A program made the translations under genes and the position numbers. A stretch of DNA of 6,363 nucleotides, from positions 1 through 6,363 of the forward strand of contig DGRR01000026.1 of assembly GCA_002389995.1 (NCBI GenBank), in the 5' to 3' direction. The notes under the pieces are model-generated. The model worked only from the letters and a program-made list of their open reading frames with translations, was not told where the DNA came from and did not search any database. Positions 1 to 5,404 of this stretch are shown one piece after another. Origin of the DNA: Ruminococcus sp. UBA4383. GTDB taxonomy: Bacteria > Bacillota > Clostridia > Oscillospirales > Ruminococcaceae. Within the stretch, counting starts at the first letter, position 1. Each line of letters starts with the position of its first letter.

Positions 1-1229
1 AATATAATAAATTTCTCTCATATGTAGATTCATTCAATTTCTCAAAGGAAAAAAATGTCCTTGTAATCCTTGCAGACAGACTCGATACAAACTGGATGAA
101 TAAAATCCTCAATGATTACCCCGACCTTGCCGATTATCTCGACGGATTCACCTATTATACAAATAACCTTTCATGCTATACAAATACTTTCCCGTCACTC
201 CCCCAGATGCTCACAAACAATATGTATGACGATACACCGTGGTCTGAATATATTTCAAATAGCTGGGCAGGAAATACCGTCCCGAAAATGCTCCATGACA
301 ACGGCTACAAAACAAATCTCATCATAGATAACCTAACTACATTTGAAACATATGAGCAGATAGAAAATCAGTGCGACAACATAAGAACTGACGGTGAATA
401 TGCTATACTCAACTATACGGGAAAAGGCGGTATACTTCCCACATTCATGGATTTTTCACTCGGAAAACTTTCTCCCTATCTCCTCAAAGCAAAATTCCTT
501 GACGGATATACTTCGGACTTCTCAAATAATTTCGCACTTGCAAATGATGATATACCCGGGCGGCACCCGGGCGGCATAGGAATCAACAGCGACCTCGAAA
601 TTTATAAGTATATAAGAGACTACGGCATTGACAATTCCTGTGACCGGAATATGTTCAGCTTTGTCCATATGTCATTCGCCCACGATACTTCAAATGAAGT
701 CGCAGGAATATATGACAAGAGTTTCATTGATGACCCCGATAAAAAGGCAACGGATTTCCAGACTATAAGAGGTTCATGGGAAATACTTGTTGAACTTTTC
801 GACAAAATGAAGAAAAAAGATGTCTACGACAACACGACAATAATTGTTATCGCTGACCACGGCAGACCGCCCGCAGAAATTGAATGGTACGGCAAGGACA
901 GACTTACTGATACAAACGTTTCTTCACTCCTCGTGAAACCCGCAGGCGCAGAAAGAGGTCCGCTCAAAATTGATGACGATACACAGCTTTCAAATGAATA
1001 TTTCCCTGCAAGCGTAATTGAATATGCAGGACTTCCGCATGATGATTTCGGATACTCATATAATGATATCATGAATATGGATACCTACCCCGACAGATTA
1101 TTCCATGTTTATTTCTTCCATTCATCAAGAGATGTTGAAAACTACATAACATACAAGGTAAACGGAAAGGCTCTTGACCTGAATAACTGGCAGATTATCG
1201 AAAGACACGGACAGCCTGCAACAGACTGA
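1..1229 (+). CDS. Sulfatase / LTA-synthase-like phosphotransferase, 5' end outside window
   Basis: This is an alkaline-phosphatase-superfamily (sulfatase-fold) enzyme of the kind that transfers phosphoglycerol or similar groups to cell-surface polymers. The frame is open to the left edge; its first whole codon is at base 3 and it stops at TGA 1227-1229. An ATG at 96 is not the true start. The in-frame codons before it encode NVLVILADRLDTNW, where the Asp at 75-77 aligns with the first metal ligand of the family. Counting from Met96, TFPSLP (31-36) carries the likely nucleophile Thr31. FVHMSFAHD (189-197) fits the substrate-site His region, and VIADHG (251-256) carries the metal ligands Asp254 and His255. 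The visible part is catalytic domain plus a short C-terminal tail. An N-terminal membrane segment would lie off the window. The exact substrate cannot be read. Family call is firm; the LTA-synthase-like subtype is likely. Confidence 0.85.
   Translation, partial: YNKFLSYVDSFNFSKEKNVLVILADRLDTNWMNKILNDYPDLADYLDGFTYYTNNLSCYTNTFPSLPQMLTNNMYDDTPWSEYISNSWAGNTVPKMLHDNGYKTNLIIDNLTTFETYEQIENQCDNIRTDGEYAILNYTGKGGILPTFMDFSLGKLSPYLLKAKFLDGYTSDFSNNFALANDDIPGRHPGGIGINSDLEIYKYIRDYGIDNSCDRNMFSFVHMSFAHDTSNEVAGIYDKSFIDDPDKKATDFQTIRGSWEILVELFDKMKKKDVYDNTTIIVIADHGRPPAEIEWYGKDRLTDTNVSSLLVKPAGAERGPLKIDDDTQLSNEYFPASVIEYAGLPHDDFGYSYNDIMNMDTYPDRLFHVYFFHSSRDVENYITYKVNGKALDLNNWQIIERHGQPATD
554..576. repeat. 11-bp GC-rich tandem duplication inside the sulfatase-like gene
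   Basis: The unit ACCCGGGCGGC occurs at 554-564 and again at 565-575 with no gap, followed by one further A. The unit is not a multiple of three, so the two copies are read in different frames, giving the residues PGRHPGG. The two CCCGGG blocks can pair across a five-base loop (555-560 with 566-571). The stretch is far richer in G+C than the rest of the gene and uses a CGG arginine codon. The reading frame remains open. Confidence 0.8.
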
Positions 1230-1234
1230 TATTG

Positions 1235-1263
1235 AAAAACTCCTGCATATGCAGGAGTTTTTT
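1235..1263. terminator. Bidirectional intrinsic terminator between convergent genes
   Basis: Bases 1235-1262 form a perfect palindrome centred between 1248 and 1249. The GC-containing core is ACTCCTGCAT paired with ATGCAGGAGT. It is flanked by an A-run on the left and a T-run (1258-1263) on the right, so it has a U-tract when read from either strand. It lies 5 bases after the stop of the sulfatase-like gene and about 11 bases beyond the stop of deoD, and probably ends both transcripts. Confidence 0.9.
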
Positions 1264-1273
1264 ATTATGTTTA

Positions 1274-1981
1274 TTATAATGATATTGCTGTTTCGAGAGC
1301 TATTTCCATCATATCCCTGAAAGAAGTCTGTCTTTCCTCTGCGGAAGTTGAAAGACCTTTAAGGGGACAGTCCGAAACAGTAAAGATTCCGAGGGCATTT
1401 TTTCCTGCTCTTGCGGCATTCATATAGAGTGCGGCTGTTTCCATTTCAATGGCAAGACTACCCATTTTCTGCCATTGGGCGAGACTGTCCGAATCATCAT
1501 AGAATGTATCGCTTGTAAATATATTTCCTACATGGAAATTACAGCCCTGCTGCTGTGCAATTGTCACTGCCTTTGAAACAAGTTCCCATGAAGCAGTAGG
1601 CGCATAAGTTCCCGGAAGTCTGTATTGTGATGCATACGCTGAATTGGTGCTTGCACTCATGGCGATTACTACATCACGGAGCTGAACATTGTCGGCAATT
1701 GCGCCTGCCGTGCCTATGCGGATTATATTATTGACATCATATTCATTAAAAAGCTCCCATGAATATATACCTATTGAGGGAATGCCCATACCGCTGCCCT
1801 GAACGGAAATTTTAACTCCCTTGTAAAATCCCGTATATCCGAGCATACCTCTTACTTCGTTATAGCAGACGGGAAATTCAAGGTAATGTTCAGCGATAAA
1901 TTTAGCTCTCAGCGGGTCACCCGGCATAAGCACAGTTCTGGCGATATCTTTTTTTTCTGCGTTGTTATGTGGTGTAGGCAT
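1274..1981 (-). CDS. deoD: Purine nucleoside phosphorylase, DeoD type
   Basis: The enzyme cleaves purine (deoxy)ribonucleosides with phosphate to the free base and (deoxy)ribose-1-phosphate in the cytoplasm, for purine salvage; the family forms hexamers. The 235 residues match the usual length of about 235-240. Active-site positions known from E. coli DeoD are present: TPHN with His5 at the N-terminus, the phosphate-site Gly21 and Arg25 in MPGDPLR, Arg44 in VRGMLG, Arg88 and Thr91 in RIGTAG, EMET (Glu179, Met180, Glu181) for the ribose, Asp204 in VSD, and Arg217 in ERQTSF. The start at 1979-1981 has an AAGGAGG ribosome binding site at 1989-1995, seven bases upstream. An intrinsic terminator sits immediately ahead of this site. 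The gene ends facing the sulfatase-like gene across a shared terminator. Confidence 0.97.
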   Translation of the reverse strand: MPTPHNNAEKKDIARTVLMPGDPLRAKFIAEHYLEFPVCYNEVRGMLGYTGFYKGVKISVQGSGMGIPSIGIYSWELFNEYDVNNIIRIGTAGAIADNVQLRDVVIAMSASTNSAYASQYRLPGTYAPTASWELVSKAVTIAQQQGCNFHVGNIFTSDTFYDDSDSLAQWQKMGSLAIEMETAALYMNAARAGKNALGIFTVSDCPLKGLSTSAEERQTSFRDMMEIALETAISL

Positions 1982-1997
1982 GATTATTCCTCCTTGT

Positions 1998-2021
1998 AAA
2001 AAAGGCGGACCGAAGCCCGCC
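1998..2021 (-). terminator. Intrinsic terminator after spoVS, in the deoD leader
   Basis: On the minus strand, GGCGGGC pairs with GTCCGCC across a UUCG tetraloop. This is a seven-base-pair stem with one G-U pair, closed by the very stable C(UUCG)G loop, followed directly by six U (2003-1998). It begins 19 bases after the spoVS stop. The U-tract ends two bases before the deoD ribosome binding site, so it is both the spoVS terminator and a possible attenuator of deoD. Confidence 0.9.
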
Positions 2022-2040
2022 CTTATTATTTGAGACTGGA

Positions 2041-2301
2041 TTATCTCTGTTCACACATAAGTTTTATTGCGGTTCTTTCCTCTCCGTCTATCTGGATATT
2101 TGCAAAAGCAGGTATGCAGATAAGGTCAATACCTATCGGTGCGAGATAGCCTCTGGCAATAGCAATAGCCTTTATAGCCTGATTAGCTGCACCTGCGCCT
2201 ACTGCCTGAACCTCCACGGCTTTCTGTTCTCTGATTACACCTGCAATAGCTCCTGCGACAGAATTTGGTGATGAATGTGATGATACCTTTAAAATCTCCA
2301 T
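2041..2301 (-). CDS. spoVS: Stage V sporulation protein S
   Basis: SpoVS is a small Alba-like, probably nucleic-acid-binding protein that affects septation and spore coat/cortex assembly in Bacillus. It is also found in some non-sporulating bacteria. The 86 residues match the family length exactly, with hallmark stretches MEILKVSSHSSPNSVAGAIAG, GAGAANQAIKAIAIARGY, DLICIPAF and IQIDGEERTAIKL. The frame runs upstream to an ATG at 2338-2340, but the start at 2299-2301 is chosen because the family begins MEILKVS. It also has an AGGAGGG ribosome binding site at 2310-2316, eight bases upstream. The gene lies downstream of ymdB in the same direction, as in Bacillus, has its own promoter, and ends at a strong terminator. 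Confidence 0.96.
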   Translation of the reverse strand: MEILKVSSHSSPNSVAGAIAGVIREQKAVEVQAVGAGAANQAIKAIAIARGYLAPIGIDLICIPAFANIQIDGEERTAIKLMCEQR

Positions 2302-2358
2302 GATAGTGACCCTCCTGTGAGAAAATTTACACATATGCATACAGCTATGTATAGTTAT

Positions 2359-2387
2359 ATTATATCATAACATTTATAAAAAATCAA
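2359..2387 (-). promoter_or_regulatory. Sigma-A-type promoter for spoVS
   Basis: On the minus strand, the -35 box is TTGATT (2387-2382), followed by a 17-base spacer and a perfect TATAAT -10 box (2364-2359). A TG at 2367-2366 makes the -10 extended (TGATATAAT). The start site is expected near 2352, leaving a leader of about 50 bases. No sigma-H-like element was seen here, although spoVS of B. subtilis is known to depend on sigma-H. Confidence 0.85.
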
Positions 2388-2409
2388 TAGTTTTTTAAAA
2401 TTTTGGTGA

Positions 2410-3180
2410 TTATCTAATAATAATCCTTTGGATTTTGTGCGATTTGCCTATTTTCTCATCAAATTCCACGCAGATACCACATAAGAAACACGCTCCCTCT
2501 GCTTCTTTAAAGCGAACAGGCATTTTAAAGCGCATTTTATTTATCACTTGTTTTATTTCAACACCGAGACAGGAATATTCCGCACCTGTCATACCTGCAT
2601 CTGTTATATATGCAGTACCGTTTCTGAGAATGGTTTCATCTGCTGTCTGGACATGGGTATGAGTTCCGAACACTCCGCTTACTCTGCCGTCAAGATAATA
2701 GCCCATAGCTTTTTTCTCCGAAGTTGCCTCCGCATGAAAATCAACGAATATATTGGGGGTTTTTATTTTTTCGAGCATTTCGTCAATTTTGGCGAAAGGG
2801 TTGTCGAGTGCATCAAGAAAAGTCGTACCCATGAGATTAATGACTGCAACGGAATATGCACCCATATCAAGTATACACAAGCCTTTTCCAACGCACCCGC
2901 CCTCAGGATAATTGGCAGGTCTTAAAATAAAGTTCTCCTCATATATGTCAAGTGAGTCCTTGCGTCTGAAAGCATGATTTCCCGTAGTTATGACATCTGC
3001 GCCCGCCCTCATAAGGATATCTGCGGACTGTCTTGAAACACCGTTTCCTACTGCGGAATTTTCACCGTTTATCACCACTATATCTGCACGGTACTGCTGT
3101 TTTATGCCATGAAGTCTTGAAAGCACAAACTCACAGCCTGATTTTCCTACGACATCGCCTATAAACAAAAGTCTTTTCAT
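2410..3180 (-). CDS. ymdB: YmdB-family metallophosphoesterase
   Basis: In Bacillus, YmdB hydrolyses 2',3'- and 3',5'-cyclic nucleotides and is needed for biofilm formation and bistable gene expression. It is a cytoplasmic, two-metal calcineurin-like enzyme (TIGR00282 type). The 256 residues compare with 264 in B. subtilis. Metal and catalytic residues are all visible: Asp9 in FIGDVVG, Glu40 and Asn41 in NGEN, Asn68 and His69 in GNH, His149 in DFHAEATSEK, and His174 and His176 in GTHTHVQTAD. The start matches the family N-terminus. Its ribosome binding site is unusual, a run of five G at 3188-3192 within GTGGGGGA instead of AGGAGG. The next gene is spoVS, the conserved order, but upstream is asnB rather than the RNase Y gene. 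No GC-rich terminator is seen after its stop. Confidence 0.95.
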   Translation of the reverse strand: MKRLLFIGDVVGKSGCEFVLSRLHGIKQQYRADIVVINGENSAVGNGVSRQSADILMRAGADVITTGNHAFRRKDSLDIYEENFILRPANYPEGGCVGKGLCILDMGAYSVAVINLMGTTFLDALDNPFAKIDEMLEKIKTPNIFVDFHAEATSEKKAMGYYLDGRVSGVFGTHTHVQTADETILRNGTAYITDAGMTGAEYSCLGVEIKQVINKMRFKMPVRFKEAEGACFLCGICVEFDEKIGKSHKIQRIIIR

Positions 3181-3192
3181 TTTTCGTCCCCC

Positions 3193-3236
3193 ACAATATA
3201 ATATAACAAATTATACCACTATATTCATTATATTGT
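3193..3236. repeat. 10-bp perfect inverted repeat around the ymdB promoter
   Basis: ACAATATAAT at 3193-3202 is the exact reverse complement of ATTATATTGT at 3227-3236, with 24 bases between. The arms flank the -10 box; the right arm overlaps the -35 box and the left arm covers the expected start site. The sequence is very AT-rich, so chance is a real alternative. There is no U-tract, so it is not a standard terminator for asnB. Confidence 0.5.
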
Positions 3237-3239
3237 CAA
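3210..3239 (-). promoter_or_regulatory. Sigma-A-type promoter for ymdB
   Basis: On the minus strand, a perfect TTGACA -35 box (3239-3234) is followed by an 18-base spacer and a perfect TATAAT -10 box (3215-3210), with a TG one base upstream (extended -10, TGGTATAAT). The start site is expected near 3203, giving a leader of only about 22 bases. The promoter begins about 11 bases beyond the asnB stop, and no terminator is visible between them, so asnB transcripts may also read into ymdB. Confidence 0.88.
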
Positions 3240-3250
3240 GCTTTATTTTA

Positions 3251-5077
3251 TCACACGAGTTTTATGCTGAATTTTTTCAGCCACCTGTCAAGCTGTATGA
3301 AAAATGCAATAGTCTGCGGAAGATTCATGAGCTGACCGTACCACTGGACATATTCTTCATGTTTTAATAATTTTTCGAGTTCCTCACGCTTTACAAGGTC
3401 TGTAAGAGGAGTATCATGCGAAAGAATATCTTTAAGCTTATCAGTGACGGCTGACAAAAATGCAGGATTATGAGTTTTCGGATACGGACTTTTTTTGCGC
3501 CATAAAACCTCATCGGGAAGCCAGTCTTTTACAGCCTCACGCAGAAGCCCCTTTTCCCTGCCTTTATAGTCCTTGTATTCCCATTTTACATTGTAGAGAT
3601 ATTCAGCTATTCTGTAATCGCAGAAAGGCACTCGCACTTCAAGACCGCTGTACATACTCATACGGTCTTTTCTGTCGAGAAGTGTCTGCATGAACCAGTG
3701 AAAATTTAACTGCGTCATCTCACGCATACGCTTTTCAAGAGGACTGTCTGTCGGGAGTTTGTCGGCATAATCAGCAGTTTCCCTATATTTTGAATAGATA
3801 TATTCCTCCGCATTTATTTTATCTGCATAGTAATCACAGAGGAATTTTTTCCTGTATGCCGTACTCTGCGCCCACGGGAAACCGTCAGTCTCACGGATAT
3901 TTTTATCCCTGTACCACGGATATCCTCCGAAAATTTCATCAGCACACTCCCCTGAAAGTGCAACTGTACCGTATTTTTTTATCTCACGGCAGAATAATAA
4001 AAGTGATGCATCTACATCAGCCATACCGGGCAGTCCCCTTGCATCTGCTGCTTCATCAAGAGCATTTACAAGTTCGGGAGTATCGACAACAGTCCAATGA
4101 TGTTCCGTACCGAGATACTCAGTCATTCTGTTTATATATTCGGGGTCACTGTTCGGCTGAAAATGTGATGCTTTGAAATATTTTTCGTTGTCCTTATAGT
4201 CAATGGAAAATGTATGCAGAATTTTCCCCTGTTTTTTCATTTCATGTGAGGCAACAGATGATATGATACTTGAATCCAGTCCGCCTGACAAAAATGTGCA
4301 TATCGGAACATCTGAAACAAGCTGTCTGCATATCGAATCGAGAACCAGTTCACGGACATTTTCAACAGTCTGTTCAAAACTTTCATTCAGTTCATAAGCT
4401 TTAAGCCGCCAGTATTCCCATGTATCAAGACCCTTTTCGCTGAAATATCCGCACCAGCCCGATTTCAGTTCCTTTATATTCCTGATAACTCCGCATGAAG
4501 GAGTACGTCCGGGGGCTGTGAGAATAAGTTCAGCCGCACCTGTTTCATCTATTTCATGCGGAATATCAGGGTATTCAAGAAGGGCGGGAATTTCCGAGGC
4601 GAATATAAATTTATCATTCATCACTGTATAGAAAAACGGCTTTACTCCAATTCTGTCACGGGCTATGAATACTTTTTTACGGCTTATGTCATATACCGCA
4701 AACGCAAATATCCCGTTGAAATAATCAACACATTTCTCTCCCCATTTTATATAGCTTTTAAGTATAACTTCCGTATCGGAATGTGTTTCAAATTCAAAAT
4801 CTTCTTTAAGTAAATTTTTCAGTTCGGGAGTATTATAGAGTTCCCCGTTGTAGACTATTGTATATTTCTTATCCCCTGCACTGAAACTCATCGGCTGTCT
4901 GCCGCCGTCAATATCTATCACCGCAAGCCTTGTATGAATAAGGGCGGCATCTCTGTATAAAATTATGCCTTTCTGGTCAGGACCTCTGCGTGAAAGTGCC
5001 TTCTGCATGAGTTCACAGGCTTTCATTTCCTCACGCATATCCTCTTTAAAGCTTATTATACCCGCTATTCCGCACAT
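3251..5077 (-). CDS. asnB: Asparagine synthetase, glutamine-hydrolysing
   Basis: The enzyme makes asparagine from aspartate, ATP and glutamine in the cytoplasm. At 608 residues it is close to B. subtilis AsnO (about 614). The N-terminal class II glutaminase domain (about 1-210) starts MCGIAG with the nucleophile Cys2 and carries Arg50 in HTRLAVID, Asn77-Gly78 in YNGELYN and Asp101 in SDTE. The C-terminal synthetase domain has the ATP pyrophosphatase loop SGGLDSS (264-270), SGECADEIFGGYPWY (375-389) and GLEVRVPFCDYRIAEY (478-493). No key residue is missing. The start is fixed by Cys2 after the initiator Met and by GGAGGT at 5084-5089, six bases upstream. It diverges from metK and is followed by ymdB with no clear terminator. 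asnO is an alternative symbol. Confidence 0.96.
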   Translation of the reverse strand: MCGIAGIISFKEDMREEMKACELMQKALSRRGPDQKGIILYRDAALIHTRLAVIDIDGGRQPMSFSAGDKKYTIVYNGELYNTPELKNLLKEDFEFETHSDTEVILKSYIKWGEKCVDYFNGIFAFAVYDISRKKVFIARDRIGVKPFFYTVMNDKFIFASEIPALLEYPDIPHEIDETGAAELILTAPGRTPSCGVIRNIKELKSGWCGYFSEKGLDTWEYWRLKAYELNESFEQTVENVRELVLDSICRQLVSDVPICTFLSGGLDSSIISSVASHEMKKQGKILHTFSIDYKDNEKYFKASHFQPNSDPEYINRMTEYLGTEHHWTVVDTPELVNALDEAADARGLPGMADVDASLLLFCREIKKYGTVALSGECADEIFGGYPWYRDKNIRETDGFPWAQSTAYRKKFLCDYYADKINAEEYIYSKYRETADYADKLPTDSPLEKRMREMTQLNFHWFMQTLLDRKDRMSMYSGLEVRVPFCDYRIAEYLYNVKWEYKDYKGREKGLLREAVKDWLPDEVLWRKKSPYPKTHNPAFLSAVTDKLKDILSHDTPLTDLVKREELEKLLKHEEYVQWYGQLMNLPQTIAFFIQLDRWLKKFSIKLV

Positions 5078-5112
5078 ATAAATACCTCCGTCTGCTGTTA
5101 TATTTACTGTCT

Positions 5113-5141
5113 ATTATATGAAAATTTTATAATAATGTTCC
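5113..5141 (-). promoter_or_regulatory. Candidate promoter for asnB
   Basis: On the minus strand, a perfect TATAAT (5118-5113) lies about 35 bases upstream of the asnB start. At a 17-base spacing the -35 position reads GGAACA (5141-5136), matching TTGACA only in its last three bases. The position is right but the -35 is poor and the region is AT-rich, so this is tentative. No T-box or other known leader RNA was recognised for asnB. Confidence 0.4.
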
Positions 5142-5180
5142 GATATTTCTGTTGCACTTATTTAACATTTAAAATAACTA

Positions 5181-5209
5181 TTGACAAAGTATCTGTTGTG
5201 TAGTATAAT
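5181..5209 (+). promoter_or_regulatory. Consensus sigma-A promoter for metK
   Basis: A perfect TTGACA (5181-5186), 17-base spacer and perfect TATAAT (5204-5209) lie directly upstream of the SAM riboswitch. The expected start site, near 5216, falls a few bases before the first strand of riboswitch helix P1. A promoter this strong fits a gene controlled mainly by premature termination. Confidence 0.95.
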
Positions 5210-5219
5210 ATAGCAGTAA

Positions 5220-5312
5220 CCTTATCAAGAGTGGTGGAGGAAACAGGTCCTGTGAAGCCCGGCAACCTGAATTTCAAGGTGCTAATTCCTGCGGTATTTC
5301 CGAAAGATGAGG
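5220..5312 (+). ncRNA. SAM-I (S-box) riboswitch aptamer
   Basis: The leader contains the conserved S-box blocks in order: CTTATCAAGAGTGGTGGAGG, then TGTGAAGCCCGGCAACCT, then AAGGTGCTAATTCCTGC and GAAAGATGAGG. Helix P1 forms between CCTTATC (5220-5226) and GATGAGG (5306-5312), seven pairs with one G-U. P3 pairs ACCT (5265-5268) with AGGT (5277-5280), and a short P4 pairs CGG (5292-5294) with CCG (5300-5302). It senses S-adenosylmethionine, the product of the downstream enzyme. SAM binding stabilises P1 and so favours the terminator. Confidence 0.97.
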
Positions 5313-5333
5313 ATTCTCCGAATGCTTTTTACG

Positions 5334-5363
5334 AGAGTGTCCTTCTGCGGACGCTCTTTTTTT
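5334..5363 (+). terminator. Riboswitch-controlled terminator of metK
   Basis: AGAGTGTCC (5334-5342) pairs with GGACGCTCT (5349-5357) over a six-base loop, nine pairs including one U-G, followed by a run of seven T (5357-5363). The competing antiterminator is visible. GAGGATTCTC (5309-5318), which includes the 3' strand of P1, can pair with GAGTGTCCTT (5335-5344) at nine of ten positions. P1 plus terminator and antiterminator therefore exclude each other, giving an OFF switch at high SAM. Confidence 0.93.
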
Positions 5364-5404
5364 GATAAGGACATTATTTCCAAAAAAATTTTCAGGAGGT
5401 CAAA

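Noticed and set aside
2302..2340. Longer spoVS beginning at ATG 2338-2340 (99 residues)
   Set aside because: The additional 13 residues have no family match, and the strong ribosome binding site at 2310-2316 lies inside them, correctly spaced for the start at 2301.
2378..2396. A-run and T-run pair after ymdB as a terminator
   Set aside because: The possible stem is only A-T pairs with a mismatch near the loop, and it overlaps the spoVS promoter.
2435..2925. Plus-strand open frames across ymdB (75 and 125 residues)
   Set aside because: They are antisense to conserved ymdB motifs and show no domain of their own.
3460..4813. Several plus-strand open frames across asnB
   Set aside because: They oppose an intact, motif-complete asnB frame, and their histidine-, cysteine- and serine-rich translations look like antisense reading.
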